A model generated the notes under the pieces. It searched no databases and was not told where the DNA came from. It was given only the letters and a program-made list of their open reading frames with translations. From NCBI RefSeq assembly GCF_025340265.1, contig NZ_CP022707.1, forward strand, positions 2,480,501 through 2,544,500: a DNA stretch of 64,000 bases. The letters run 5' to 3'. Source of the stretch: Novosphingobium sp. 9 (GTDB lineage: Bacteria; Pseudomonadota; Alphaproteobacteria; Sphingomonadales; Sphingomonadaceae). Every line of letters begins with the position of its first letter. Within the stretch, counting starts at the first letter, position 1. Below are positions 17,734 to 26,922 of the stretch, piece after piece. Made by a program: the position numbers and the translations under genes.

Positions 17734-18343
17734 TATCGCCCTCACCATCAGGCGCGGCAACCGGGTGCTCGACTACCGGATCGAGGCGGCAAGCGGCCTG
17801 ACCGCGCTGTTCGGCGCATCGGGCGCGGGCAAGACCAGCCTGCTCGACGCCGTCGCCGGGCTCGTGCGCCCCACCTCGGGTCACATCAGCGTCGCGGGCA
17901 CGCGCCTGTTCGATGCCGAGCGCAGGATCGACCTTCCCCCAGAGCAGCGCCGCTGCGGCTATGTCTTTCAGGACCTGCGGCTGTTCCCGCACAAGAGCGT
18001 GCGCGACAACCTGCTGTTCGGCTTCCACCGCCGCCCTGCCGACGAGCGCTGGATGACACTGGACGAGGCCTGCGCTTTCCTCGGCATCGCCCACCTGCTC
18101 GACCGCCGACCGCGCACGCTCTCGGGCGGAGAGGCCCAGCGCGTCGCCATCGGCAGAGCCTTGCTCTCGGCCCCCCGCTTCCTGCTGTTCGACGAGCCCC
18201 TCGCCTCGGTCGATGCCGAGCGCCGCGAAGACGTGATGCGCGTGATCGAACGCCTGCGCGACGATCTGAAGCTGCCGATCCTCTACGTCAGCCACGACCG
18301 CGCCGAAGTGGAAAGGCTGGCCGATCGCATCGTGGCGGTGTGA
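17723..18343 (+). CDS. modC: Molybdate ABC transporter, short ATPase subunit
   Basis: A 206-residue ABC ATPase. Walker A is GASGAGKTS, the Q-loop is in GYVFQDLRLFPHKSV, the signature is LSGGEAQR, Walker B is FLLFDEPL with SVDAERRE as D-loop, and YVSHDRAE carries the switch histidine. It ends at about 206 residues, so the C-terminal Mop/TOBE regulatory domain of E. coli ModC (over 350 residues) is absent. The frame is open upstream to a TTG at 17705, but the ATG at 17723 is preferred. It powers molybdate uptake with ModA and ModB. Confidence 0.9.
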   Translation: MAFDIALTIRRGNRVLDYRIEAASGLTALFGASGAGKTSLLDAVAGLVRPTSGHISVAGTRLFDAERRIDLPPEQRRCGYVFQDLRLFPHKSVRDNLLFGFHRRPADERWMTLDEACAFLGIAHLLDRRPRTLSGGEAQRVAIGRALLSAPRFLLFDEPLASVDAERREDVMRVIERLRDDLKLPILYVSHDRAEVERLADRIVAV

Positions 18344-18524
18344 GTGTGATGGAAACCGATGGGCTATGTCAGAAAGCGCCCAAATAGGTCGTTCCACAGC
18401 CATAGGCGCGCACTCCAAACCGGCCATCGCGGGAAACACCCGTTTGTCCTCACCCACTGCCATTCTTCCAAAAAGGATCGTTGAGTTGGAAAATGGCATT
18501 CGCACTATCGGAACCGTCACCTTC

Positions 18525-18537
18525 ACTATAGTAGCAT
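18525..18537. promoter_or_regulatory. Candidate operator ahead of the cupin regulator gene
   Basis: The palindrome ACTATAGT (18525-18532), extended to ATAGTAGCAT, lies just before the GTG start of the HTH-cupin gene at 18542. The same ATAGTAG core recurs downstream of that gene at 19128 and, as ATACTAG, at 19150. Placement on both sides of a regulator gene suggests autoregulation. Confidence 0.4.
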
Positions 18538-18541
18538 ATCT

Positions 18542-19105
18542 GTGAATGATCCTGACTTCGACAAGCGCCTCGGCGCCCGCGTCCGCACCGAGCGCAAAAG
18601 CCGAGGCTGGTCGCTCGATGCGCTGGCAGAACGCGCCTCCGTGTCGCGTGCAATGATCCATAAGGTCGAGAACGGCGACAGCAGCCCGACCGCCAACCTG
18701 CTCGGCAAGCTCTCCGGCGCGTTCGGCCTCAGCATCTCGACGCTCATGGCGCGCGCCGAGAGCGGGCAGGGGCGGCTGCTTCGTCAGTCCGACCAGTCGG
18801 TTTGGGTCGATCCGGAGACCGGCTACCGACGCCGGCATGTTTCACCCCGCTCCGATCTGCCGCTCGATCTCGTCGAGGTGACATTGCCGTCTGACGCGTC
18901 CGTGCCGATGCCCGCTTCCGCTTACGCCTTCCTGCGTCAACTCATCTGGGTGCTGGAAGGTGAACTCGTATTCGTGGAGGGCAATACACGGCATGTGCTC
19001 GCCGCCGGCGACTGCCTCGAACTCGGACAGCCGATCCATTGTGAGTTTATCAACGAAACGGGTGTCGACTGCCGCTACGTCATTACTGCGCTGAGGACGG
19101 CATGA
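18542..19105 (+). CDS. XRE-family HTH regulator with C-terminal cupin domain
   Basis: A 187-residue protein starting at GTG. Residues about 8-65 form an XRE helix-turn-helix (LGARVRTERKSRGWSLDAL, ASVSRAMIHKVENGDSSPT). The second half is a cupin barrel (LIWVLEGELVFVEGNTRHVLAAGDCLEL with HCEFINETG). Proteins of this layout sense a small ligand through the cupin and repress a neighbouring metabolic gene. The GNAT gene 63 bases downstream is the likely target, and repeated ATAGTAG motifs flank this gene. The ligand cannot be told from the sequence. Confidence 0.85.
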   Translation: MNDPDFDKRLGARVRTERKSRGWSLDALAERASVSRAMIHKVENGDSSPTANLLGKLSGAFGLSISTLMARAESGQGRLLRQSDQSVWVDPETGYRRRHVSPRSDLPLDLVEVTLPSDASVPMPASAYAFLRQLIWVLEGELVFVEGNTRHVLAAGDCLELGQPIHCEFINETGVDCRYVITALRTA

Positions 19106-19127
19106 GCGTTGCATTCGAATATCCACC

Positions 19128-19159
19128 ATAGTAGACGGAAATCGTCATGATACTAGACG
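19128..19159. promoter_or_regulatory. Tandem ATA(G/C)TAGACG repeats ahead of the GNAT gene
   Basis: ATAGTAGACG at 19128-19137 and ATACTAGACG at 19150-19159 are direct repeats 22 bases apart, about two helical turns, ending just before the GAGG ribosome site of the acetyltransferase gene. A related site precedes the HTH-cupin regulator. They look like a pair of binding sites for that regulator. Confidence 0.45.
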
Positions 19160-19168
19160 AGGCCCAGC

Positions 19169-19684
19169 ATGAAGATTCGCGATGCGGTCCCGGCCGATGC
19201 CGAGGCTATCACCGCCATTTATAACGATGCTGTCACCAACACGACGGCAATCTGGAACGACACGCTTATAGAACCCGCCAACCGGCGCGCATGGCTCGCC
19301 GATCGTGAAAAGCAAGGTTATCCCGTTCTTGTCGCGGTCGATGATGCCGAATCGGTTATGGGCTACGCCTCATTCGGCGACTGGCGGGCATGGGACGGCT
19401 ACCGCCACACCGTCGAGCATTCGGTCTACGTCCGCGCCGACCAGCGTGGCACCGGCATCGGCCGGCTGATGATGGCGACGCTAATCGAGCGTGCACGGGC
19501 GATCGGCAAGCATGTCATGGTGGCCGGCATCGAGGCGACGAACATTGGCTCAATCCGCCTGCATGAGAAGCTAGGGTTCGAGAATGCCGGCGTGCTGCGG
19601 CAGGTCGGAATGAAGTTCGGCGAATGGCTTGATCTCACCTTCCTGACGCTGACGCTGGATACCCGACCTAATCCAGACGCCTGA
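19169..19684 (+). CDS. GNAT N-acetyltransferase, phosphinothricin acetyltransferase type
   Basis: A 171-residue GNAT enzyme starting at the ATG at 19169, with GAGG six bases upstream. The start MKIRDAVPADAEAITAIYND, the ILWNDTL-like TTAIWNDTLIEPANRRAW segment, the acetyl-CoA loop QRGTGIGRLMM and the C-terminal GSIRLHEKLGFENAG are typical of the Pat/Bar/YwnH family, which acetylates phosphinothricin or methionine sulfone/sulfoximine. The natural substrate is likely an amino-acid analogue. It follows the HTH-cupin regulator and is probably controlled by it. Confidence 0.85.
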   Translation: MKIRDAVPADAEAITAIYNDAVTNTTAIWNDTLIEPANRRAWLADREKQGYPVLVAVDDAESVMGYASFGDWRAWDGYRHTVEHSVYVRADQRGTGIGRLMMATLIERARAIGKHVMVAGIEATNIGSIRLHEKLGFENAGVLRQVGMKFGEWLDLTFLTLTLDTRPNPDA

Positions 19685-19844
19685 GGGAGCGGATCGTCTT
19701 CGCGCTGATGACTGCCTCGGTCGGACCGAAGCGTTAAAGCCGTGAAAAATGCGGCAACATCTGGTCAGCGACCGACGCTGCGCTAGCGGCAGCTATTCCC
19801 GCATCGCGCTGCAAACCAGACAGTCGCCTACCGGCCATAGGTGC

Positions 19845-20258
19845 CTATCCCGCGCCCACCTGCGCGATCCAGTCGGCAAGGTTGTAGTGTACCGCCACGC
19901 GCGTGATCTGGCCGTCCTGCACGGTCAGGAAAGCGCCTGCGGGCAGTTCGTAGCGCTGGCCTTTCGCGGGCGGCAGATCGCCGTCGGTCGTGAGGTATTC
20001 GCCGTGGACCACGAACTCGGCGGCGAGGCGGTGTCCGGCCTCGTCGCTCATCAGCACGATGCCGGTCAGGCGCTCGCGATAGCAGGCGTCCATATGGGCC
20101 AGGAACGCGCGGAAGGCCTCCTTGCCCTGCTGGCGCCCGCCCTGGTTGATGTCGTGGACCACATCGTCGGAGAGGCAGGCGAGCATCCCCTCGCTGTCAC
20201 CGGCGTTGAACGCGGCATAGTAACGCTCGGCCAGTGCCAGCGAAGAGGATCGGGACAT
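19845..20258 (-). CDS. SnoaL/NTF2-like protein
   Basis: A 137-residue protein from the ATG at 20258. LAERYYAAFNAGDSEGMLACLSDDVVHDINQGG and the later GHRLAAEFVVHGEY and ITRVAVHYNLADWIAQ match the NTF2-like fold of ketosteroid isomerase-related proteins. The active site is not diagnostic, so a specific reaction cannot be assigned. It begins eight bases after the fghA stop and is probably the last gene of the adhC-fghA operon, suggesting an accessory role in aldehyde metabolism, though this is inference from position. Confidence 0.8.
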   Translation of the reverse strand: MSRSSSLALAERYYAAFNAGDSEGMLACLSDDVVHDINQGGRQQGKEAFRAFLAHMDACYRERLTGIVLMSDEAGHRLAAEFVVHGEYLTTDGDLPPAKGQRYELPAGAFLTVQDGQITRVAVHYNLADWIAQVGAG

Positions 20259-20266
20259 GGTGCGCC

Positions 20267-21100
20267 TCAGGCTTTCAGGCGCGCGGCATGCCATTCGACA
20301 TGCTCGGCCATGAAGGTGGAGATGAAATAGTACGAATGGTCGTAGCCGGGCTGCATGCGGATGGTCGCGCGCTGGCCCGCCTTCTCGCAAAGCCCGACCA
20401 GCAGCGGTGTCTTGAGCTGGTCGGCAAGGAACCCGTCGGCATCGCCCTGATCGACCAGCAGGTCGGGCAGGCGCGCACCGTCTTCGATCAGCGCGCAGGC
20501 ATCGTATTCGCGCCATGTGTCGCGATTAGGACCGAGGTAGCCGCCGAGCGCCTTTTCACCCCACGGGCAAGCCAGCGGCGAGACGATCGGCGCAAAGGCG
20601 CTGACCGAGCGGAAGCGTTCGGGGTTGCGCAGCGCGATGGTCAGCGCGCCATGGCCGCCCATCGAATGCCCGGTGATGCCCTGCCGCGCCATGTCGACCG
20701 GGAACTGCGCCGCGATCAGATCGGGCAGTTCCTGCTCGATATAGGAACGCATGCGGAAGTTGGTTTCCCAGGGCGCCTGCGTCGCATCGACATAGAAGCC
20801 CGCGCCCTTGCCGAAATCGTAGCCCTCGTCGTCGGGCACGTCATCGCCGCGCGGCGAAGTGTCCGGCGCGATGAAGACGATGCCGAGCCGGGCGCAGGCC
20901 TCGCGGTACTCGCCCTTCTCGGTGACATTGGCATGGGTGCAGGTGAGCCCGGAGAGATACCATAGCACCGGCAGGCGCTCCCCCTCGGCGTGGGGCGGCA
21001 CGAAGACGGAGAAGGTCATATCCGTCTTCGTCTGTGCGCTAGGGTGCCTGTAGACCCCCTGTAGCCCGCCGTAGACCCGGTTTAGGGAAACGACCTCCAT
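20267..21100 (-). CDS. fghA: S-formylglutathione hydrolase
   Basis: A 277-residue esterase D family protein. GITGHSMGGHGALTIALR contains the nucleophile serine, DQGDADGFL the acid, and GYDHSYYF the histidine of the triad. The N-terminus (RVYGGLQGVYRHPSAQTKTDMTFSVFVPP) is full length for the family. It hydrolyses S-formylglutathione to formate and glutathione, the step after AdhC. Its ATG overlaps the adhC stop (TGATG), so the two are coupled. Confidence 0.95.
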   Translation of the reverse strand: MEVVSLNRVYGGLQGVYRHPSAQTKTDMTFSVFVPPHAEGERLPVLWYLSGLTCTHANVTEKGEYREACARLGIVFIAPDTSPRGDDVPDDEGYDFGKGAGFYVDATQAPWETNFRMRSYIEQELPDLIAAQFPVDMARQGITGHSMGGHGALTIALRNPERFRSVSAFAPIVSPLACPWGEKALGGYLGPNRDTWREYDACALIEDGARLPDLLVDQGDADGFLADQLKTPLLVGLCEKAGQRATIRMQPGYDHSYYFISTFMAEHVEWHAARLKA

Positions 21101-22212
21101 CAGAAGACCACGACCGAGCGGATCGACTTGCCTTCGTGCATCAGATCGAAGGCGGTGTTGATCTCCTCCAGCCCCATGACGTGCGTAATCATCGGATCTA
21201 TCTCGATTTTTCTGGTCATGTACATGTCGACGATCTTGGGCACGTCGGTGCGGCCCTTGGCGCCGCCGAACGCCGTACCGCGCCAGTTGCGCCCGGTGAC
21301 GAGCTGGAAAGGACGCGTCTCGATGGTCTTGCCCGCCTCGGCCACACCGATGATGATCGAGGTGCCCCAGCCGCGATGGCAGGCCTCCAGCGCGGTGCGC
21401 ATGACCTCGGTATTCCCTGTCGCATCAAAGGTATAGTCGGCGCCGCCATCGGTCATCAGCACGATCTTCGCGACGATGTCCTCGCGGCTCATCCCGCTGG
21501 TGTTGAGGAAGTCGGTCATGCCGAAACGGCGGCCCCACTCCTCGCGGTCGGGGTTCAGATCGACACCGATGATCTTGCCAGCCCCGGCCAGACGCGCGCC
21601 CTGGATGACGTTCAGGCCGATCCCGCCGAGGCCGAAAACGACAACATTATCACCCACTTGCACCTTGGCCGTATTGATGACCGCGCCAACGCCCGTGGTC
21701 ACACCGCAGCCGATGTAGCACGAGGACTGGAACGGCGCGTCCTCGCGAATCTTGGCGACGGCGATCTCGGGCAGGACGGTGAAGTTCGAGAACGTCGAGC
21801 AGCCCATGTAGTGGTAGATCGGCTGCCCCTTATAGGAAAAGCGCGTCGTGCCGTCCGGCATCAGCCCCTTGCCCTGCGTCGCGCGGATCGCGGTGCACAG
21901 GTTGGTCTTGCCCGAAAGACACGACTTACACTGGCGGCATTCCGGGGTGTAGAGCGGGATCACGTGATCGCCCGGCACCACGGAAGTCACACCTGCGCCC
22001 ACCTCGCGCACGATCCCTGCGCCTTCGTGCCCGAGGACGGAGGGGAAGATGCCTTCGCTATCGAAACCGTCGAGCGTGTAGGCATCGGTGTGGCAAATGC
22101 CGGTCGCCATGATCTCGACCAGAACCTCGCCCGGCTTGGGGCCTTCCAGATCGAGTTCAACGATTTCGAGCGGTTTCTTGGCTTCGAATGCGACGGCGGC
22201 ACGAGTCTTCAT
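21100..22212 (-). CDS. adhC: S-(hydroxymethyl)glutathione dehydrogenase, class III alcohol dehydrogenase
   Basis: A 370-residue zinc enzyme from the ATG at 22212 ([23 protein letters not shown]). [12 protein letters not shown] has the catalytic zinc cysteine, GHEGAG the zinc histidine, and [15 protein letters not shown] holds the four structural-zinc cysteines. [15 protein letters not shown] and the Rossmann motif GLGGIG follow. It oxidises the glutathione-formaldehyde adduct (and reduces GSNO). It heads the adhC-fghA-NTF2 operon; a 24-bp palindrome lies 74 bases upstream of the start. Confidence 0.96.
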   Translation of the reverse strand: MKTRAAVAFEAKKPLEIVELDLEGPKPGEVLVEIMATGICHTDAYTLDGFDSEGIFPSVLGHEGAGIVREVGAGVTSVVPGDHVIPLYTPECRQCKSCLSGKTNLCTAIRATQGKGLMPDGTTRFSYKGQPIYHYMGCSTFSNFTVLPEIAVAKIREDAPFQSSCYIGCGVTTGVGAVINTAKVQVGDNVVVFGLGGIGLNVIQGARLAGAGKIIGVDLNPDREEWGRRFGMTDFLNTSGMSREDIVAKIVLMTDGGADYTFDATGNTEVMRTALEACHRGWGTSIIIGVAEAGKTIETRPFQLVTGRNWRGTAFGGAKGRTDVPKIVDMYMTRKIEIDPMITHVMGLEEINTAFDLMHEGKSIRSVVVF

Positions 22213-22539
22213 GGGGGTACGTCTCCAGATTTGGCGGCCCTCATAGCTCTCGCACATCACAGACCGAAGAACCAAGTCCAGAAAACATCATTGCATATAT
22301 GCAATAATGACGATTGATATCTTTCCATTCCGGCGCACTCCGCCGGAAGCCGTCCCCATCTTTGGGGTTGCCAGCACAGCAATGAGACGGCAAAGATATA
22401 GTACTCGCATGGACCCGGTGAAATTCCGGGTGGCTATCCCGGCCGCCGATCCGCCGGGCAACATCACACACATGCCTTTATTCGCGTGGCCCTGTTGTTC
22501 TTGCAGCCCTGCCGCGCTCATGTGCCTGATGGAATATTC
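22213..22539. promoter_or_regulatory. Divergent control region between adhC and the SulP gene
   Basis: This 327-base gap must carry the promoter of adhC (minus) and that of the SulP transporter (plus). It is AT-rich near its adhC end and contains the 24-bp palindrome annotated separately. A frame from 22307 could encode 78 residues, but its codon use is poor and it resembles nothing, so I regard the gap as non-coding. Confidence 0.6.
22286..22309. promoter_or_regulatory. 24-bp near-perfect palindrome upstream of adhC
   Basis: The core ATTGCATATATGCAAT is a perfect 16-bp palindrome; the flanking bases extend the symmetry to CAT...ATG with a single mismatch per side. It ends 74 bases upstream of the adhC ATG, where a dimeric repressor or activator could act on the formaldehyde detoxification operon. 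No regulator gene is adjacent. Confidence 0.55.
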
Positions 22540-24024
22540 ATGACCTCCTTTCTCATACCCTATCGTCAGGGATGGCGCAGCAATGTGCGCGCCGATGTCC
22601 TGTCCGGCCTCGTCGTCGGCCTTGCCCTTATCCCCGAAGCGATCGGCTTCTCGATCATCGCGGGCGTCGATCCCGCCGTTGGCCTTTGGGCCTCCGTCGC
22701 CATTGCCGTCGTCATCTCGTTTACTGGCGGTCGGCCCGCGATGGTCTCGGCGGCAACCGCCTCTGTCGCGGTACTTGTCGGCCCACTCGTCCGCGCGCAC
22801 GGCGTGGACTACCTGTTCGCCGCAACCATCCTGATGGGCCTGTTCCAGATCGTTGCTGGTGCCCTGCGCCTGAACCTGGCGATGCAGTTCGTCTCGCGCT
22901 CGGTCATCACCGGCTTCGTCAACGCGCTGGCGATCCTGATCTTCATGGCGCAAGTGCCACAACTCGTGCATGTGACATGGCATACTTATGCGATGATCGC
23001 GGGCGGCCTTGCGATCATCTACCTGCTACCCCGCCTCACCACCGCAATCCCCTCGCCGCTGGTCGCCATTCTCGTCCTGACAGCCCTGTCGATCGGCCTC
23101 CATCTTCCGGTCCGCACCGTCGGCCAGATGGGGCACCTGCCTGACGGGCTGCCGAGCTTTGGCCTGCCGCACGTCCCGCTGACGCTCGAAACCCTGCAGA
23201 TCATCGCTCCTTACTCGCTGGCGATGGCCGCCGTTGGGCTTCTGGAGACGCTCCTGACCGCACAAATCGTCGATGACATGACCGGCACCGATTCCGCAAA
23301 GCGGGTCGAATGCAAGGGCCAGGGCATCGCCAATATCGTGGCAGCGCTGTTCGGCGGCATGGGCGGCTGCGCAATGATCGGGCAATCGGTCATCAACGTC
23401 AGTTCCGGAGGACGCGGTCGGCTCTCCACGCTCGTGGCCGGTGTTTTCCTGTTCATCCTGCTCGCCGCACTCGGCCCATGGGTGGGCCAGGTCCCGATGC
23501 CCTCGCTGGTTGCGGTGATGATCATGGTCTCGATCGGCACGTTCTCATGGAACTCTATCCCGAACCTGCGCCGCCATCCGTGGCAAAGCTCGGTGGTGAT
23601 GCTGGCGACTGTCGCCGTCGTGGTGGCCACCAGCGATCTGTCGAAGGGTGTTATCGTGGGCGTGTTGCTCTCCGGCGTGTTCTTCGCGCAGAAAGTGCAG
23701 CGTCTCTTTTCCGTCGAGCGGACGCAAGATGGCGATACGGCCACCTACCGCATTTCAGGCGCGATCTTCTTCGCCTCGGTCCATCGCTTCATCGAGCAGA
23801 TGGATACCGGCAACGAAACGGCCTCCAAGGTTGTGATCGACATGAGCGAGGCGCATCTGTGGGACATCTCCTCCGTCGGCGCGCTTGACAAGATCGTGGG
23901 CACGCTCGCCGGGAACGGCGCCGAGGTCAGAGTCGTGGGGTACAATCACGCAAGCGCCGACATCGTCGACAAGTTCGCCCTCCACGACAAGACCGGCTTC
24001 GAACTGGGCGTGACACCCCACTGA
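22540..24024 (+). CDS. SulP family inorganic anion transporter with STAS domain
   Basis: A 494-residue membrane protein from the ATG at 22540. It begins [36 protein letters not shown], the SulP signature, followed by ten or more membrane segments (to about 390). The C-terminal 100 residues form a STAS domain ([35 protein letters not shown]). Family members move sulfate, bicarbonate or other anions; SYGTTS-like discrimination cannot be made here. No carbonic anhydrase or sulfate assimilation gene is adjacent, so the substrate stays open. Confidence 0.9.
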   Translation: MTSFLIPYRQGWRSNVRADVLSGLVVGLALIPEAIGFSIIAGVDPAVGLWASVAIAVVISFTGGRPAMVSAATASVAVLVGPLVRAHGVDYLFAATILMGLFQIVAGALRLNLAMQFVSRSVITGFVNALAILIFMAQVPQLVHVTWHTYAMIAGGLAIIYLLPRLTTAIPSPLVAILVLTALSIGLHLPVRTVGQMGHLPDGLPSFGLPHVPLTLETLQIIAPYSLAMAAVGLLETLLTAQIVDDMTGTDSAKRVECKGQGIANIVAALFGGMGGCAMIGQSVINVSSGGRGRLSTLVAGVFLFILLAALGPWVGQVPMPSLVAVMIMVSIGTFSWNSIPNLRRHPWQSSVVMLATVAVVVATSDLSKGVIVGVLLSGVFFAQKVQRLFSVERTQDGDTATYRISGAIFFASVHRFIEQMDTGNETASKVVIDMSEAHLWDISSVGALDKIVGTLAGNGAEVRVVGYNHASADIVDKFALHDKTGFELGVTPH

Positions 24025-24053
24025 CGCCCAGCAGTTTCGCGAGGTCGACGACG

Positions 24054-24254
24054 TTATTTGACGACGTCGGCCTCGTGCCAGACCACAGCCTGCGCCGCTT
24101 TCATGCAGCTGTTCTCGGTATCCCACGAGATCGTCGGCGAACCGTAAAGCCGCCATCCCTGCTCCAGCGCTTCCGAAACACGTTCGCAGAACGCGCGATC
24201 GTCTTTTCCGGTAAGCAGTCGATAGACAGGTCGGTTTTCAGAGGTTTCGTACAA
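24054..24254 (-). CDS. DUF1737 domain protein
   Basis: A small protein with the DUF1737 pattern: YRLLTGKDDRAFCERVSEALEQGWRLYGSPTISWD, then QAVVWHEADV. Family members are about 60-70 residues long. The TTG at 24254 gives 66 residues and avoids the neighbour; the ATG at 24296 gives 80 residues but overlaps the PhyH gene by 22 bases, and its extra residues lack family support. Function is unknown. It lies last after phyH on the minus strand. Confidence 0.65.
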   Translation of the reverse strand: MYETSENRPVYRLLTGKDDRAFCERVSEALEQGWRLYGSPTISWDTENSCMKAAQAVVWHEADVVK

Positions 24255-24274
24255 GATCCTATATCCTCTCGCGA

Positions 24275-24970
24275 TTATCGCCCAAGTCCTAGCCATTCGA
24301 GCGGAGCTGGCAACTCCGTCGCGGAAAAATCCACCTGCAGAACCCGGCGGCGACGCCCCGCTTTCGTGACACGGCCAGATGCGTGCAGGATGGGCGTGCG
24401 ATACATCCAGGCATCTCCCCGCTCAGCCAGACAAGCCTGAACGCGGTGCTGCATCGCCACTGCCTCCGCCTCATGAGCAGCAACGCGCCCGCAGCCATGG
24501 CTACCGCATGCGATCAGCAAGGGGGCATTTTCGGCATCGACCGGATCGAGATGGATGCGCACTGTCATCATGGCTTCAATCACCGCGAAGGGCGGCTCGA
24601 CATGACAGATGCCCTGCTTGACAGACCATGGCCCGAAAGCAGGCACATCCTCACGGCGACGGACCGCGATCGTGCGATCCTGATGCCAACCAAGCGTCCA
24701 GTTCACCGCGTCGTTCTTGTCGAAGAGCACCGCCCGGACCGGCCTTGCGTGAATCCCCATATACGAACCGACGTGCGGCAGCACGCCGCTTCGCTCAACC
24801 ACCCATTGCGCCAGCTTGCTACACCCGGTGAGCCGCAGGCCCGCTTCTCCCTTCTGGTCAGTCGTCAGCAACGACTCCAGTTCGCCAATAGTATCCGCCG
24901 CCACACCGACAGCCAGACAAGCCCCGTCCCGCTCTAGATCGAGCGTGGACGGAGCGACATCCGAGATCAC
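24275..24970 (-). CDS. Phytanoyl-CoA dioxygenase family protein
   Basis: A 231-residue Fe(II)/2-oxoglutarate oxygenase-like protein starting at GTG, which overlaps the hslU stop (GTGA). [14 protein letters not shown] holds the HxD iron ligands, ILHASGRV the distal histidine and [11 protein letters not shown] the strand with the 2-oxoglutarate arginine. [14 protein letters not shown] is typical of PhyH proteins in proteobacteria. The substrate is not predictable. Its tight coupling to hslU probably reflects cotranscription rather than shared function. Confidence 0.8.
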   Translation of the reverse strand: MISDVAPSTLDLERDGACLAVGVAADTIGELESLLTTDQKGEAGLRLTGCSKLAQWVVERSGVLPHVGSYMGIHARPVRAVLFDKNDAVNWTLGWHQDRTIAVRRREDVPAFGPWSVKQGICHVEPPFAVIEAMMTVRIHLDPVDAENAPLLIACGSHGCGRVAAHEAEAVAMQHRVQACLAERGDAWMYRTPILHASGRVTKAGRRRRVLQVDFSATELPAPLEWLGLGR

Positions 24971-26267
24971 AAGATATACTTGGACAGATCCGCGTTACTC
25001 GCGAGGCCTTCCAGCTTCTCGCGCACATAGACGGCATCGACGATAACGGTCTCGCCTACGCGATCCTCCGCCTCGAAGCTGAGTTCCTCCAGCAGCTTTT
25101 CCATCACTGTCTGAAGGCGACGAGCGCCAATGTTCTCGACGCTTTCGTTCACCTGCGCCGCTATCCGGGCAACTTCAGCGATCGCATCCTCGGTCACATC
25201 GACAGTCACCTGCTCGGTCGCCAGCAGCGCCTTGTACTGGGCGACAAGATTTGCGCGCGTCTCTGACAGAATTCGTACGAAATCCGCCTCGCTCAGAGCC
25301 TTCAACTCTACACGGATCGGCAGACGCCCCTGAAGCTCAGGCAGCATGTCACTCGGCTTGGAAACATGAAACGCACCACTGGCAATGAACAGCACGTGGT
25401 CCGTCTTCATCGGCCCATACTTAGTCGCAACGGTCGTGCCTTCGATCAGCGGCAGCAGATCGCGCTGCACACCTTCGCGACTAACCGATCCACCCCGCAC
25501 ATCGGACACCGCAATCTTGTCGATCTCATCGAGGAAGACGATACCGTTCGTCTCTGCATTCGCCAGAGCAGTGCGCGCCACATCATCCTGATCGAGCCGC
25601 TTCTCAGACTCCTCCTCGACCAGTTTATCCCATGCATCCGGCACCTTCATCTTGCGGCGCTTGAGTTTCTGGCCTCCGAACGCCTTGCCCATGACATCGG
25701 ACAGATTGATCATGCCGATGTTCCCCCCATTCCGGGAATCTCCATAGGCGCAGACGGAGAGTCTTCGACCTCAATCTCGACCTCCGTTTCGTTCATTGCG
25801 TTTTCGGTAATACGCTGATGGAAAGCGGCCCGTGTCGCCTCTGAGGCATTTTCACCAACCAGAGCATTTAGCAACCTATCCATTGCCGCTTTGCTGGCGG
25901 CCTCACGGACGGATTCACGACGACGTTCCTTTTCCAGCCGGATCGCTTCCTCCACGAGGTCGCGTGCAATCTGCTCGACGTCGCGACCTACATAGCCGAC
26001 TTCGGTGAACTTGGTCGCCTCGACTTTTACAAACGGAGCATCGGCCAGCTTTGCCAGGCGACGGCTGATCTCCGTCTTGCCGCAACCGGTCGGCCCGATC
26101 ATCAGGATATTCTTGGGGGTCACCTCGTCACGCAGATCGAGCGAGAGATGCTGCCTGCGCCAGCGATTGCGCAGCGCGACCGCGACAGCTTTCTTGGCCT
26201 CGGCCTGACCGACGATATGCTCGTCAAGCGCGCGCACGATCGCCTTTGGGGTGAGATTATCGTTCAT
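24967..26267 (-). CDS. hslU: ATP-dependent protease ATPase subunit HslU (frameshifted in this sequence)
   Basis: The Clp/HslU AAA+ unfoldase. Walker A is GPTGCGKTE around residue 57 and Walker B is [42 protein letters not shown] is the family N-terminus, [18 protein letters not shown] the sensor-2 region, and KYIL the C-terminal tail that inserts into HslV. As given, the frame stops after EIPGMGG: the C6 run at 25723-25728 (+ strand) needs one more C, restoring [18 protein letters not shown]. The repaired protein has 433 residues, as expected. The second half happens to start with ATG overlapping the false stop. It forms an operon with hslV. Confidence 0.93.
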
Positions 26268-26281
26268 GAAAAAGCGCTCGC

Positions 26282-26854
26282 TCAGATGGTCTCGACCGTC
26301 ACACGGTCGTTAGTGAAGACGCAGATATCAGCCGCGACGGCCATGGCCCGACGAGCGATCTTTTCCGCATCGTCCTCGTATTCGACAAGCGCTCGCCCTG
26401 CCGCCAGCGCGTAATTGCCGCCTGAACCGATCGCAACGATCTGCGCATCGCTGGCCCCTTCAGGCTCCAAAACATCGCCATTACCAGTCAGAACCAGCAG
26501 CGAGTCCGGATCAGCTACGATCATGAGGGCTTCGAGATTACGCAGATACTTGTCCGTGCGCCATTCCTTGGCGAGTTCCACCGCCGCGCGCACCAGTTGT
26601 CCGCGATGCTCTTCAAGCTTACGCTCAAGTCTTTCGAGAAGGGTGAAGGCATCAGCAGTCGCCCCTGCAAAGCCTGCGATAACTTTGCCTTCGGTGCCGA
26701 TGCGGCGAACCTTGCGCGCATTGGGCTTCATCACTGTGTTGCCCATGGAGACCTGTCCGTCTCCAGCGATCACTGTCTTGCCGTTCTTCCGGACCCCAAT
26801 GATCGTTGTACCGTGCCACTGGATCAGGCCGTGGCTCGCCCCGCTAGTATCCAT
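26282..26854 (-). CDS. hslV: ATP-dependent protease peptidase subunit HslV
   Basis: A 190-residue N-terminal nucleophile peptidase. [32 protein letters not shown] contains the threonine exposed after processing, and [13 protein letters not shown] and the C-terminal [17 protein letters not shown] are diagnostic. It assembles as a double hexamer capped by HslU, encoded 14 bases downstream. bamE is 68 bases upstream in the same direction. Confidence 0.97.
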   Translation of the reverse strand: MDTSGASHGLIQWHGTTIIGVRKNGKTVIAGDGQVSMGNTVMKPNARKVRRIGTEGKVIAGFAGATADAFTLLERLERKLEEHRGQLVRAAVELAKEWRTDKYLRNLEALMIVADPDSLLVLTGNGDVLEPEGASDAQIVAIGSGGNYALAAGRALVEYEDDAEKIARRAMAVAADICVFTNDRVTVETI

Positions 26855-26922
26855 GCCGCTGCATATATGCTGCGACGGACGACGTTCAAGCCGTCCGCAG
26901 CCAGCAAACGCAGCGAAGATAA

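Noticed and set aside
22307..22543. Possible 78-residue gene between adhC and the SulP gene
   Set aside because: No family resemblance, poor codon usage, and it covers the expected promoter region and the SulP start.
24967..26267. hslU as two separate genes or a programmed frameshift
   Set aside because: The second half has an overlapping ATG, but adding one C to the run restores the normal HslU sequence, and five other genes show the same type of break.
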